Notes: generated by a model not told the origin, from the letters alone. A DNA stretch of 64,000 bases from Delphinapterus leucas (GCF_002288925.2 NW_022098031.1:2015159-2079158); one strand, 5' to 3'; positions 11,284 through 24,592 are shown, counted from the first letter of the stretch. A program made the numbers and translations.

Positions 11284-13139
11284 ATAATATACATAATACA
11301 AACAACATATAATATATATTGTATATTTTTATGTATAATTTTCCATTATTTATATTCATTTTATGCTAAGACTTTGTGTTCTGAAAAAAAAGGAAGTTGA
11401 CTTCATTTTAACAGTACATAATATTTTCTTCTTTTTCAGAGAGGAGGCAAATTAGTGCATACTTTCATTATCCTGACAGGGAAATGTCCTGGGTGTCCTG
11501 TTAATTGAAATGGACAACTTCCTAGGCTCAAAAATCTGTCAGGTGGTCTTGTTGTAGCAACATAACGCTAAGCACAGGCACAGATGAAATGAGTCACATT
11601 CGCAACATGCTGCTGGGTAAATTGATTTAGGGAGATAGAAATTACACGTTGGAAAATAAACTGATGATCACAGAAACATACATTAAAAAACTGCTAATTC
11701 ATGCTGATGAAGAACATTCTTAGTGTTAGACTTCATTTTCATTCAAGGTCACAAATGCTGTGAATACCCAAGGTCAGGGAAAAAAGATAGTGGGCCTTCC
11801 AAGTAACTTATTTTAGATTTGAACTGTCAGATCCTAAATCAACTTGGAATGTAGTATTCACTCTCTTGCCATAGAAATCGACACTGCTTTTGTTTCTCAA
11901 AATGAGGTTTTGCATCAGGTCTCTGAGTAAGTACCCTATGGTGCAGTATATTACACAAAAGCAATTTGTAGAGGTGTGGAAAGAAAAAAAAATTAATGTA
12001 TTTTTGCTTCGCGGGAAACACCTACTTGTTAAATGGGTTGTGAAAATGAAAGCATTTTAATGCATATTGCAAGAATCTATTAGTATTTTGTTTGACCTCA
12101 CTTGCAAATTTGGCTTCTGGTTTCTCCAGCCAGCAATCTTCTCTTTCTCGGACATGAATGGAGTTTAGTAAGAAAAAAATGCTGAAGGTTGTTTCCCCAC
12201 TTCTTAAAAACACCCTCAAAACCCTAAGTGGCATTTTGCCTAGCAAAGTTAAAACCAACAAACATGGTACTACCAACCAGATGCTTCATAGAAAAAAAGT
12301 CTCTCATGTTGGCTACGCTTGATCATTACGTCTATACCAATACCAACTATTAATAGGTACAATACCAACTATTAGGTAGACACTCTGAGTTACAATGTTT
12401 GCATTTATTATGAGTCATCACTGTACAAATTTATTTATGTGGCTATATCTTCTAACTTTAGCTTTGAATCTTTAACTTAAATTCGATATGAAGATTTCGG
12501 AATATGTTTTCAAGGAGAAGAAATATTTCCACCAAATATAGAATGGTTAGAGGGAAGAATTCTAAACACTATTCTAAATGGTATCAAGTATTTGAAAAGA
12601 GTTCTAATCACATTTGAGTGCAAATTTTAGGTTAGACTTAAGAAAAAATAAATGGTACTTATCATGAGAGTTATTTCTGATTAAAGTATCTGAATTGATT
12701 TTTCGCTAGAAGTTGTCAAAATACCCTAAATTTGTTTTTTCAAACAAAATTGATATAGTCATGAATCTCATTTGTATATGAAAAAAACAATGTACTATTT
12801 AATCTTCTAATATATTTTGCTGGCATTTCCATTCTATAACTATCTAGAAAAAAAGGTACTTTTTCTTATACTATATCAAGAATTGATCCGAGGTTTTGGT
12901 TTGTTTCTAGAATTGGGCCTGACTGAATGCTTTACTTGGACCTCCTGGAAATGGGCTAGGTGTTGTATGGGGAAAACAGAAGAAATAGAAATGGAATATG
13001 CCCAAGTTGCTTGCAGATAAGTTGGAGATGAGTTCGGAAGAGCTACCACTTACACAAATGAGTGATACAACAGCATCTCCTTGGAAGAAAGTTGCCTAAA
13101 ACTGAGAGCGCATGTTGTGTTTACAGCTCACAAACAGTT
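11284..13139. other. No recognised gene; short imperfect tandem duplication inside
   Basis: Mostly unrecognised AT-rich sequence. At 12338-12378 the unit CAATACCAACTATTA is repeated with an AGGTA-type suffix in both copies. No coding signal is seen. Confidence 0.45.
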
Positions 13140-13215
13140 AAGCCATCTGTGTCTTCCTGGTGCCTATTACTGTGTCCAGAACATAGCAAATACTGAATAA
13201 ATATTTGATGAACCC
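13140..13215 (+). repeat. L2 3'-end fragment
   Basis: Ends with ACTGAATAAATATTTGATGAACCCA after an ACATAGCAAAT segment, the sense L2 terminal pattern. Confidence 0.55.
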
Positions 13216-13264
13216 ACTGGATGGACTGAGATCCTACTCTGAAATACTCTTTCTTCAAGTTTTT

Positions 13265-13830
13265 TACACTCTTCATTCACGTCTTTAACAAATATTTATT
13301 AAGTACTTACTATGTGTAGACAATGTGGTATGTGTCACATATACACACACACTGTTTCTGCTTTCAGTTTAGTTAAGGAGACATTAAGCAAATAAACCCA
13401 TGAAGGAGTATATACAGTAACTCTCTGAGAAAAGCACCCTAGGAGATAGAATAATGTTGATAAAACTGACCTTGACTGGGAGTCAAGGTACGATTCTCTA
13501 AGTGACTCCCGAGCTGCCATGTGAAACAGATGAGTGTTAGTTAGGCTGATGTGGAAGCAAGCAGAGACGGCAGGGGTCTTCAGTCAGACGAGAGTGCATG
13601 GAAAGAGGTGCCACGTGACCATAAGGCATATGTGTCATCCTTAATGAAGCAAAGAAAGAGGGGAGATGAGTCTGGAGGTGAGTTGGGGCATGTCCTATAG
13701 AGCATGGTAGGCCTCATTAAGGAGATGACTTCATCCTAAGAGTGATGAGAAACCATGGAAGGAAAATTAGCAATCTGGCTGCAGAGCAGTGACCACCTGA
13801 GAAGAGGCATGGGAGCAGCTAAAAGGTACA
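13265..13830 (-). repeat. L2 LINE fragment, antisense
   Basis: It opens with the reverse complement of the L2 terminus (AACAAATATTTATTAAGTACTTACTATGTG). It continues through the 3' untranslated and late coding parts, including GCATGGTAGGCCTCATTAAGG and GAGAAACCATGGAAGG. These correspond to the familiar antisense 'tag-gcc...aagccatgg' block of L2. It is ancient and no frame survives. Confidence 0.7.
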
Positions 13831-14456
13831 TTCTGTTTTTATCAGAAGGAATGAACACTTGTCTACAGAAAGCTATCAGTTTTTGCCTACATACTTCACA
13901 AAGAACCAGGAGATATTATAACATTTTTTTTTCTTGACTCTTTCTGAAAGCAAGAGCTATATAATGATGACTTGACTCCATAGATCTCAGAAGTGTCACA
14001 GAAACAAATAAGAGAATAGGAAAAGCCCAATTCCTTTCCTTCCATATTGAAAACTCTGCATACACTTGTGGTTTTATGAACAATGAAATGTGGCTTGCCA
14101 TTTGTATATCACAGTAGTACGTGCTCAGTTATGCTTGAATGGGAGACGGCTTGAGCTAGATGTGGCCAGAAAGTAAGATACCCTCCAGGTGATTGGATCC
14201 AGTCTTCTTCTAAAAATTAAATCAATATCTAGTCCATAATATTCTATAACAGATAATGTTGTCATACAACTTTAGAGTGCTGCTTATTCATGTACGGTCC
14301 ACCTACCCATGAACTAGAATCAACTGGACTGATGCCTACAAATGAAGATTCTGGGCCTCTTAGTTCTAAACTTTCCAGTTCCTAAGTGTGCCCAGAGAAT
14401 CTGCAGATAGAAAACATCATAGGTGATTCTCAAGAAAACCTATGTTTAAATCTTAG
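13831..14456. other. No recognised feature
   Basis: No gene, RNA or named repeat could be supported here. Confidence 0.4.
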
Positions 14457-14640
14457 GCAATGATTCCCAAGCATTCATAAATATAGGAGTCACTGGGGAT
14501 CTTATAAAATGCAAATTCCCAGGATTTATACCAAGAAATTTTAATTCAGGAGATTTAGGGTGGCAACTAGTCATAGATTTTTTTTTCCCATAAAGCTCAG
14601 GTGAATTTTAAGTGCAAAGAGCCATTGGTCTAAAAGTTTT
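14457..14640. mobile_element. MER20-like hAT fragment
   Basis: Resembles MER20-type non-autonomous hAT elements: CAATGATTCCCAAGCATTC at the start, GGAGTCACTGGGGATCTTATAAAATGCAA, CAGGATTTATACC and TTTTAATTCAGGAG in the expected order, then a CATTGGTCTAAAAG end. The terminal repeats are degraded. Confidence 0.55.
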
Positions 14641-14689
14641 CCCTAGTTTATTTGAACTATTTCTAGTAAGATCTCTCAGAAAGCATATA

Positions 14690-15015
14690 CACACCTGTAT
14701 TGTAAGTTCTTTGAGGTCAGGGGCACTATCTTTTCAACCTTCTCTCTTTAGCACTAGGATAGGGTTAACTCTTACTGTTCTTTAGACCTCAAATGAAATG
14801 TAATTGCCTTCTTGACTAGATGGGATGTTCCTGCTACAGATCCACAAACCTTTGTAATTTCTCAAATCACTCATCACACTTCTTTGTTGTAAACTGATTA
14901 TTTTTCTTCTAAGTTATTAGTAAACTCTGGGAGACACTGTCTACTTTATGCTCAGTAGAACTGTTAATATCTAGCAGAGCACCTGGCCCTTAATAAATAC
15001 TTACTGAATGAAAAA
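14690..15015 (+). repeat. L2 3'-end fragments
   Basis: Two sense L2-like terminal patterns occur. TAAGTTCTTTGAGGTCAGGGGCACTATCTTTTC lies at about 14704, and a second set ends with CAGAGCACCTGGCCCTTAATAAATACTTACTGAATG. They may be one interrupted copy or two copies. Confidence 0.6.
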
Positions 15016-16584
15016 TATATGCAGTAAATATTAAATAAATGTTTCCATTACTTGAAGACTATGATCTCTTTTAACCTCCTCTTTACCAGTGAAAAGATAT
15101 TTCATTTAAGGTTTCATATGAGATCCTAAAGCAACTTTTTAGGCTAATGTTAAGAAACAGACATCAAATTCTGGTAGGACTTCTCAACAATGACTGGCAT
15201 CATGGCCCAAATCTGGCCACATCTCATCCTCTCTACAGCCGCAATCCTAGTCCAAAATGCCTCCATCTTTCCCTTGAAGAGGAAATCAAGTAGACTTGGA
15301 AAATAAAGGCATCCTCATGCTAGCAATCAGGAATTAGATGGGTGTTAAATAGAGGGTACATTCAGAGGATCTAGCTTTAGAAGAAAATTGTCTTCAAAGA
15401 TTGAGATAAATGATGAAAATTTAGATAATAAAGTAGTTAGGATGGGGTCCTGAAAAGAATCTGAGTATCTACAGGAATGGCTTAACAACTGATTGCAGAA
15501 CAAGACTTTGTAAGTCTATATTGCAGAAATAGAGCAAGTACAGGTGAGAGTAAAATGATCAGGATCTGGGTGTCTTGGAGGCATTAAAGGAGATACTGAA
15601 TTTGTTAATCAAGAATCCAGATTTAATAAAGAATATAGTAAAGAATAATTTAGTGGGCTTTGATAAGAGGGGGTTTCAAATATGGATGACTTTCCTCCTC
15701 ACTTTTATATCAAGAGGAGTAGCAAAAGGTATGATCTTCACGGAAGAAAAAAGGCAGTGGAACATGTTATTATGGACAACTTACTTCCTGTTTTGAACAC
15801 ATAAGGGGACATGATTTTGAGAGGAGAGTTTGTTCAGAATGAAATGGAGGATTTCATGGAAGGCAACCAAAGTAAGGACAGGATACATGTGAGATATTCC
15901 CCATCTTCTATTTTCTAAGAGAAGTGAGAGACATCTAGTCTAATCTTCAACTTAGACTGGAAAAAAAAAATCATTCAATTTGTTTCTGTCCAATTTTCAT
16001 CTTGTCACAGTTTCTTTTCAATTCTAATTCTATTGATTTTTCTACCTCTTTCTCCATAGTACTAGAAAAATATTGAAAGAACGGGGTAAAGAAACACACT
16101 ACTGTAATAGGAATGCCATAGTATCCATTTAGCAATAAAAAGAAACCCATAAAGCCTCTGGTAAGACCTCAGACTCCACACAGCAATATTCCACCCAGAG
16201 ACACTGAAAGGCAGGTTAAGAAATCTTGGAAATACACTTGGAGCTCAGGATTGCGAATCCAGGAAAGAACATAGTGACAGCAATGGCAGTAAAGTGTCAT
16301 GAAGTACAAAGAATGCCTTCTCTGGGCAGAGCTTTAAGTATTATGGAGTAAAGCACTAAATCTGGGCTAGGGAGAAAAGATGATAGTGAAAGAAAGGTAG
16401 AGTAAAAGGATAAAGAAACAAAGAGAATTGATAATGATGGGAAAAGAAAATGAGACACAGGTTAAACTATAGACTCTCAAAATGTTAGAAAATATAAACC
16501 TTTAAAGTTAACCAAATTATAAAAATAACCAAAATATCAGCGGGATTGACCTTCTTATGTCAATATGCAATATACCTTATAGTT
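15016..16584. other. Mostly unrecognised; probable L2 scrap at 15200-15290
   Basis: The segment near 15230-15285 (CTACAGCCGCAATCCTAG, CCATCTTTCCCTTG) closely resembles the L2 stretch at about 17680-17725, so it is probably another L2 fragment. The remainder shows nothing I can name. Confidence 0.4.
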
Positions 16585-16830
16585 GAGAGTCTGAGTTGTG
16601 GACTTATATTGACTTCAGTTATTTTGATTGACAGCTAGGTGATCTTAGGCACAGCCTTCACTCTTTCTAAGTCTCAGCCTTTATCAGTAAAATGGAGATA
16701 ATGATGCTTCTTACTTCATATGGTATTTACATTGATTAAATGAAATAAAACATACAAGTGTTTATCATGGCGCCAGGAAGCAAGTAAGAACTTAATACAT
16801 GTAATTTAGTATTAATAGCTATGATTTGCT
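16585..16830 (+). repeat. MIR SINE
   Basis: Sense MIR. A TCTGAGTTG segment leads into GACAGCTAGGTGATCTTAGGCA, then TCTAAGTCTCAGCC, CAGTAAAATGGAGATAATGATG and TTACATTGATTAAATGAAATAA. The order matches the MIR core (acttactagctg...gggcaa...cctcagtttcctc...aaatgggga). Confidence 0.8.
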
Positions 16831-17579
16831 TTGCTGCCTTTGCTAATACTCATCAATAATGAAGTGTGCAGACAACCAAAGTTTATTCTGGGTGTCAGGG
16901 GAAAACAGAAAGTAGGGTTGCCTAGTGCTTTAGACAATTCACAGGATGGATGGCTTTGCATAAACTATTGAAAGTTAAAATAAAATCAGAGGGATCTTTA
17001 CATAAATGGTAAAGATAAAACCACTAAGACTTAAAATATTGTTTTAGAAATACGTAAGTGTTGATAGATATTGGTTTTCTCATGGAAAGTACTAAAAACT
17101 TGTAAAGGTTTTAAAATGCCATCTTGTATTTCACACCAGCCACAACAGAAGTTGTCACACGGTAACCAGAAAAGTAGTCTTCGTGTAATTTAAACATTTA
17201 ATGAAAGCGAGCAATTCAGATTTTAAACTTGACATAAGGTGTCTAAATGGAGTAATAATCTTATAAGTAATCTTGGGAGCATAAATATATTTAAAGCAAT
17301 GCTAAAGTTTCTAAAAATTTCACCATAATGTTTTTCTTATAGAAGAAAATTGTTCTTGAATAATATTTTCTTGTTCAAGTAGTGGAAAAAATAAATCAAT
17401 GGAGTTTTTATTCAACTCCTACTATGGTAAACACTATGGACACGAATAAAATGGGGCAATTATACATGAGGACATTATCTGGGGAAATGAGGCTAGCAAA
17501 AAACAGGAGTGAACAGTGGGAGATGGCACAGTCATCAGTTGGAACACCTTATGCATCCAACCTGAGGCTGAAGCTAGGA
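16831..17579. other. No recognised feature
   Basis: AT-rich sequence with no supportable gene. A 104-codon frame beginning at 17382 runs into the L2 and is treated as chance. Confidence 0.4.
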
Positions 17580-18385
17580 TACTACGAATCATCTATGATT
17601 CCTTTCTTTCCCTTAATCTTTATATCAAACCTACCTATTCCACCTGCACAAAAGTCCAAATTTGACTCCTCCCCATCTGCACAGCCACAATCATAGACCA
17701 CAATACCTTAATCTTTCCCTTGGATAAATGCTTTTTCTCTTAACATCACTCCTTTCTACCTACAGAAAGGAGTCTATATTCTATCCAATAGCCTGTATAA
17801 GCTTCTCGAATATAAACTTGGTCATAGCATTTTTCTGCTTCAAATTCTTCAGTGGCTCTCCATCACAGTTAGAATGAAATCTAACCACTTCTCACGCTTA
17901 TAGGATCGTACATATTTCCCCTGCCTATTTCACCTAACACTCTCCTTCAGCTTGCACTGAACTCCTCGTACTTTTCTTCTTTCTGCCCCTAGAACAAACC
18001 AAGGTCGCTCTTGCCTCAGGATTCCTGTATGTGCTGAACCCTCTGCTTAGAACCCTCTCCTTCCAGATATTCCAGGATGGTTATTACTCTTTAGGTTTCG
18101 ATTCAGAGGTCATCATCTCAGAGAGTCCTTCTGTGACCATTGTATATAAATGGCCGTTCACCCTCAACTCACCGCTCACGACTGCATTTATGTATTTTTT
18201 CTAATCACAGTCATAACTATTTATATGTATGTGGGTATATCTTCTTTTTTACTTCACTAAAGTGTAAATTCCTTGAGGGCAGGGATCTTGGTTAACGTAT
18301 TTTTGCTGTATCCCCAAGTACCTCCTTAAACCAGTGCCTGACGTCTAGTAACCATTTGTGAGTTGAATGTTGAATGAATGAAGGG
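17580..18385 (+). repeat. L2 LINE, about 800 bp of the 3' part
   Basis: Contains in order L2 landmarks from the late reverse transcriptase region to the 3' terminus: TTTGACTCCTCC, TTCAGTGGCTCTCCATCACAG followed by AGAATGAAATCTAACC, CTGTGACCATTGTATA, TAAATTCCTTGAGGGCAGGGATCTTGG, and the terminal TGAATGTTGAATGAATGAAG. The coding part is too decayed for a frame. Confidence 0.82.
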
Positions 18386-19689
18386 TACCATTACCCATAT
18401 CAATCATCCAGGTACATTCCCAATCTCTGAAGCCATCTCCTCCCAGAATTCTTTTCTTTGATGAGCTTTTGCATTGAAAATCTCTCCTTACCCTTCTAAC
18501 GAGAATTGAACCTCTCAATCTTCTATTCACCTTCTCCCAAAGCCTTTTCTTGACACCTCCCAGGAGATGAAACTTGACATATGTAACACAAAACAGTATA
18601 AGGATTATCTACTTTTTCCCCTCCACTCCCAACTTGACCTTCAACTACCTTCTGAGTTCAGATGCTATGTTAATTTAAGAGGAAGAGAACTCTTAAATAC
18701 GGGAACATAAAAGTCCTTAGGACATCAAGTTCCTGCAGTACTGTCACTGCTTATGTGATGGTTGGTGGCCCTGGGGACTGATCTAGGCAATAATTTCCTA
18801 ATAATTGTAACAATGCTGACTGAAAAAAATAGAACCACCACATAAAATATGTTTTTTCCCAACTCCTGGAAAATAGTTTCATGTGCCAAATGACTAACTT
18901 ACACATAAACTTATAAAATACATCTTCATTTTAATTTCATAACTACCTGAATAAACTGAGCTATAGAACTGCAGAGGACAGGGAGGGCATCATGGCCTGA
19001 AGTAATTTAAAAAGCCTCATGGAGGAGGCGGAGGGACTTGAGATGGGCCTTGAATTACAATTGGATTTAAATAGCTACCATACTTAATTGCATAATTTGC
19101 CCTCACCTAACTGTGAGGGGAAATTTGCATCTCCTCTATGCTCAATTTCTCCTGGCTGGCTGCCATGCCTGTCAACAGTAGCAGCCCTTTTGCTGAAAAA
19201 TGGCCAACAAGGTAACTGTGAATAATTTCAGGCTGAAAACACTTGAAATGTCCACAAACTGAAATTTTAATGAGTAGAGCACCTTAAGAGTATATTTGTG
19301 TGGACTTCTTTTGTATATTTGTATGGATTTTGTTTTTTAAGATTTCTCTTGGCAGCTTTAAACAGGTACAAAACAACAAAATAGCAGGAGCTATAGATTT
19401 ACTGAAGTCAATCATCAATGCATAACATCTTAATTACTTGCAACCAAACTGTGCTTCAAAGTTATTAACCACAATGATAATGTGTTTCACCATATGGTTT
19501 GACATGGCTCATCATGGGTAAAGTGGGAACTATGTTGCAGGACCTCCCTCTTATCCTCCATTAGAATCAAACTTACCAAACAAAGCTCTGAAGCTTTCCG
19601 AGAATATCTTCTGTGAATCTCTAACGATCCTATATAGTACATTTTAGATAACCCAAAACAAAACAAAACAAAAGGAAAAAAAATACAAA
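18386..19689. other. No recognised feature
   Basis: No gene or named repeat supported. A minus-strand frame of 98 codons at 19487-19783 is hydrophobic and T-rich and looks like chance. Confidence 0.4.
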
Positions 19690-20640
19690 CAAAAACAGGT
19701 GGGAGATACGTCATTTCAGGGACTCTCAGAAGATGGCACCAAAGAGTCATCCTTACTGATTGCCAAAAGACAAGAAAACCCAAACATCCAAGCCTGCAAT
19801 GTCATCATTCCCAGTAATATGACTAGTTTTCCAAAAAGAGCACCTGTTGCCTGGAGCTCATTCACGGTCACTGCCACTTTTGCCTTCCCTTGTCCCCTCA
19901 TGGTACACTCCAACTACAACTTATTATGGAAACCACTCCTTGCATAATAGCCACCCTTTGGCCTTGGCAACTTCGGCCAAACAGGTGCCAGCTGTTGGCA
20001 AACTGCTGCATTGGCCAGTCCTGACTAAGTGTTCCCTTGATGACCCAGAATTGAGTACTTTAATTCCCATGCCTTATATAAGTGATCTTCATACATCGGC
20101 ACAAGTAGACCTGCCTGAGAGAGAAAATCCTAAAGTAATGAATGCCATCACTTCCTCTCCAAGCTAGAATGGGAATTGATATTTCTAGTCAATTTCAAGA
20201 GCTTGGTCTTCCCTGGAAGAGGACCTTGAGTAAAAAATCTTCTAGGTTTTTTTTTACCCACAGTCACAACCATTTCTTAGGAACTAAGGTGTCTAATCGT
20301 TTGGCATCCTAAAAGGCATACCATCACCCTTCAAGGCAAACCAATTAGAGAAAAGGAAGGTAGGCAAACAGAGTGCCTGTCAAAACCACAGCACTACCCT
20401 GGATGTCTGATATTAATCCACCAGGGCTCAGGTGTGTCCATGGTGGGAAGAGCAATTTGAAGATGTGGGACTGGATTGGGACCTGCATGAAATGCATACC
20501 TTCGATGGGACCAGTTCTCAGTTTGGAATGGTTTTTTAAACTGAACCTTTTGGAACTCTTGATGACTTTAATCCTCTTCCAGCATAGTAATTGGTAAACT
20601 GCACGGCCATGCTTGTTTGCCTATCTTTTCAATCCATAAC
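19690..20640 (+). pseudogene. Possible decayed coding sequence of unknown origin
   Basis: I do not recognise a gene here. The stretch has higher G+C and several plus-strand frames that look protein-like but are broken. One of 82 codons at 19699-19947 contains SSLLIAKRQENPNIQACNV. Another of 106 codons at 19847-20167 is shifted by one frame and contains TTYYGNHSLHNSHPLALATS. A third piece, in a further frame at about 20445-20570, contains QFEDVGLDWDLHEMHTF, interrupted by stops. No poly(A) tail, splice sites or target duplication was found, although an A-rich stretch lies just upstream at about 19660-19700. It could be a processed pseudogene, an old viral relic or chance. Confidence 0.2.
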
Positions 20641-20706
20641 CTCTATGTCTAAGTTGAGGCCATGTCTATCTGCTCTTAAGGATCTTGTATACAATCCGGT
20701 ATATAT

Positions 20707-20950
20707 TAATAATAATGCTAGTAAATGAACAAAATAATTTCTGAAGTGTTTCCTATGGAGCAGATACACTGTGATTTACATGTATTATCTCATTTAATAC
20801 ATGTTAATGTACAAAAGCCCTGTGAGAGAGATACTATTATTAGCCTTGTTTTCCTATAAAGAAACTGCACATTAGTGGGTTGCAAAGACTTGCTTAGATC
20901 CAGAACTAGTAAAAGGAAAACTAGGACTGCGATCTAGGTTTGTGTGACCT
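20707..20950 (-). repeat. MIR SINE, antisense
   Basis: Reverse-complement MIR: GTGATTTACATGTATTATCTCATTTAATACATG, then CCCTGTGAGAGAGATACTATTATTAGCC, AAAGAAACTGCAC and ACTTGCTTAGATCC, ending near a GGACTGCGATCTAGG segment. All landmarks are in the correct order. Confidence 0.82.
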
Positions 20951-21474
20951 TAAACATCCATGTTTTTTATCTTTGTGGGTAATCCCACAGAGATAATCCA
21001 TGTTTACTATCTATTCATAAACATGTTTAATTGATTTCATAATATGAATAAAACACTGTCATGTTGAAACATTAAATGGGTTCAGACATATTGTGACTTC
21101 ATTCATGCTCCCTTTCTAAAGTCTATAGCTGGCCTCTAACACATAAGGTTGGCTGGGACCCTTGAAACAAGGGGTTCTGCTGACCTCATCATGTATCGCT
21201 GGGGCAAGGAAAATTATCATAGTTTTAGAGGGGGCTTCTTGTTTGCTAGAATGCGAGGGCTACCAGAAAGTTTTGTTGTGCTCACACAGTAAGGATACTA
21301 GATTCTTTTATGAGATGCTGTCTATCAGGGTTTTCAAGTTATGTTCTAGGAAACCCTTCTTCTCATGGAAGTATTATACATGCAGAGTTAAGCTTCAGGT
21401 TTTTGTGTAAGTTCTCATTCGAAGTTAAAACGAGCATATGAACATATTAGTCACCAAATCAGTGTCATTATTGA
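20951..21474. other. No recognised feature
   Basis: Nothing nameable. An 82-codon plus-strand frame at 21162-21410 has no recognisable motif. Confidence 0.4.
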
Positions 21475-21660
21475 GTGGAGAGAGTTTTGGAGTCAGCTAC
21501 TTTGAATTATCATTTATAATCACGTGACATTGAGTAAGTTATTGAACCCCTTTCTGCTCTATTTTCTTCATCTAAATATGGAAATAATTTTTTCATTATA
21601 ATATTGTGGTGAAGTGAAATGAGATAAAATGCTTAAAGGAGACGGGACATGCTAGATACC
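21475..21660 (+). repeat. MIR SINE
   Basis: Sense MIR with TTTTGGAGTCAGCTAC, CACGTGACATTGAGTAAGTTATTGAACCCC, ATTTTCTTCATCTAAATATGGAAATAA and GAAATGAGATAAAATGC in the right order. Confidence 0.78.
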
Positions 21661-21859
21661 TGAAAAATTCCCACATCTGTATTCAAATTGCATTCTGATT
21701 TTCACCCTTGTATTAAGTGCTACTATCCTATTGAAATAAACCAAACCAATAGCAACATCAAATACTTCTCTTTATCTTTAGCTCCAACCCAACAAAACAA
21801 CTTAAACATAAGATATTATTGAAATTTTACCAAAATACAATTACTTATACTAACTAAAC

Positions 21860-21965
21860 AATAATAATGATAAAATTTGTATAGAGCTCAGTATTTCTAA
21901 GTGCTTTATATCCAAATCATGGAATTTATTAGGCACATAAGTCAGTAAGAATTAGCTAAATTAAT
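21860..21965 (-). repeat. MIR fragment, antisense
   Basis: Short match to the antisense MIR 3' part: ATAATAATGATAAAATTTGTATAGAG, then TTTCTAAGTGCTTTATATCCAAATCATGG. The match fades after about 100 bases. Confidence 0.45.
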
Positions 21966-24592
21966 TACGTGTTGTAATTATTAGAGAGAAACTGCAATTG
22001 TCATCACCTCTATATTTATGATCTAATTTATTTATTTTCATTAAAAATTTAAGTTACTTTTAAATGTCCAAATATATTACTTTGGGAAGTTTAGACAACT
22101 GGTAACTTTCACCACAAAGAACTATAAATCAAACTAGATGAATATAAGCATGTTTTCTTCATATTGCTTTGTATATATATAAATTACATGTGATTGTCTT
22201 TTCTTGATTAGAATATGAGGTTAAAAAAGCAGGGTTATTAGATATTTGAAAGCATAGAAAGTTGAATACTTGGTGGCATCACAGTTCCTTTAAAGATGAA
22301 GGTTAACTATTTTATTACGGTTTCTGCGCAGGGCAGTTTTTCCACATAACTGATGCTTTTTAAGATGCTGGCAATCGTTACTTTAAAATTGGAACAAAAG
22401 AAATTAATCCTTTCAGAGGGAGTGCTGATTCAAACCTGCCAGATGAAAAAAGAAATAGCTCTAATCTGACTTCAAAGCAGAAGAGTTTCTATAAAATTAT
22501 AAAAAATGAAAAGGGACTGTCCAATGTACTAATGAATGGAGAAGATTATATCATCAAAAGATAAAATTTGAGTAGGTCAAAAGTTTTGAAAACGTCTAGT
22601 GTATCTTCAAAATGGAAAATGAAATATATATACATGCTTTTCAAAATAAATTCATCTGTAGAATGATCACTATCATTCAGGACTTTGGAAAGATCTACAA
22701 TACAATGTAAATGAAGGTAGAGCCTTTTTATTAGGAAACAAAGAAACAACAGCCCCTCAATGACACATATTACCTCTATTCACTTGGCTTCACTGAATCT
22801 CTCAAAAACTTTCTAATTTTGCACTGACGTCTTAAGCTTGGATCTATTTATATTTACTTGAAATTAGAAAAATCTATCTTACCACCTACAATTTTGACAC
22901 CTTGGGTTTTAAATAACACGTGCATTACACTCCTAACATTGGCTAGGACTGGTGACATTTGCAAGGAGACCTGACGGTGGGAACCCAGGTGCATTAGAAG
23001 AATGGACATTGGAAAGTCATTAAAGGAATTTTTTTTTCTGGATCAGTTCTGGACTAGTTAATTATCAAGGGACTAGATCCAGGAGATGTCACATGTGATA
23101 AACACTAAAATGACAAGACACTGATCATGGGTCAAAGGCACTACTGTATAATGTTTCAGGGAAAGATTGGAGTGTTTGGCCTGAATGTCCTGGCAACATT
23201 CCAAGTTGAGAGACTGCAGTCTGCTTTTCTTAAATCCCCCCTGTCGTTTCTTTTGGAGGCTGTACTCTCATTCAATTCCTTTCTGAAGTGATTTTGCAGT
23301 ATTGTTGTATTCTGTTAAACAACTGCTCTGTTCCACTCCAGTGATGGAAAAAGTAATTTCTGTGCTCTGTATAGAGTTTGTAACACACTCCTTAGGGGGT
23401 GAAAGGTGCAGCACAAATGTACCTTCTGCTCATTTTAAAAGAAAGCTACATACTTATCTTAATATAACAGATATTTATTTTTTAAAGCCCAATACTACAG
23501 GTTTCATGAAATCATTTTCCAAACAAAGTGAATAAGAGTTCAAGCTGTCTTTTTTAATGTTGGATCTCATTTTTTTCTCATCTTGCCTTACTTCACCATG
23601 ATAGAAGAATCCCAAAGGAGTGGCTTAGTGAATTTGAGATTCAAGGAATACACAAATGTAATGTGCTTCGTGATGCTAAACTAAATTCATAGTTTGAATA
23701 GATATGGAATATAAATGAAATAAGCTCAGGGCAAGAGTTCAGGACACCTCAATAAACACAGCATGAGACCATTTTCTGCGTAGCTCACTCACTACCTGGA
23801 TACCGAACTTGAGAGGTTCAAAAGCCAAATTTCATTCATCTGAGAAAACTTTTAAAACTGTGAAATGATGAGACTTTATTCTAAACGAAATTTCCCCTCA
23901 TAATAATAATTCAAAAAATGACAATGCGAGAAAAAGCCAAACAAGGAATATTTCCTCTTGCATTCACAAGTGCGTTGTTATTCTTTCTGCCAAAGACATT
24001 TCAACTTAAGGTAAACAAGTTGTTCATAAATGAAAATTATTATAAGTGACCAATAAGCACACGCCAGTATGACTTTTAATTTATAATTTTTCTGGCCAGG
24101 AGGGAGCACACCGTACTGACGTGCTTCCCTTGATCCCCTTAAATTTATCACATCCGTGCCTTTCTGCCATTCTTTTTAACTAGTGAAAGATTATGGTAAA
24201 AAATTACAGTAAAATCTCTTTAATTTTTTGAAAAGTATAAGGAGGAAAAAAAAAGGTATACATATTTCTATCCTTTTATTAAAAAAAGGACCTGCAAACA
24301 TCTCTCTGCATCCTGCAACAGCAGCTTTTTCCTTCAATATTTTAGTGATTTTACCATGCAGATGTTTAACGCAGAGCACACTCTTCAAATGGAATTAGAA
24401 AACCTTGAAATTACTAAAAGCAAAACCTCTCAGTTAATCCAATCACTGAAATAAATCCACGTACTCTGTTTATGTTCTTTTACTTTTGAAGCAAGTGTCA
24501 AAAAAAAGAACATTTATCTGGATGAAGACAGTTGAAGTGAAAGTGAAATGCACATGATAAATTTCACATGCGGAAAAGCAGAAGATCAGGAG
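21966..24592. other. No recognised feature (2.6 kb)
   Basis: Unassigned AT-rich sequence. Short frames at 22546-22749, 23302-23535 and 24191-24388 have no recognisable domain. No RNA gene or named repeat could be supported. Confidence 0.4.

Noticed and set aside
17382..17696. 104-codon plus-strand frame starting MEKINQW
   Set aside because: It runs into the L2 element at 17580, and no domain or splice context is seen.
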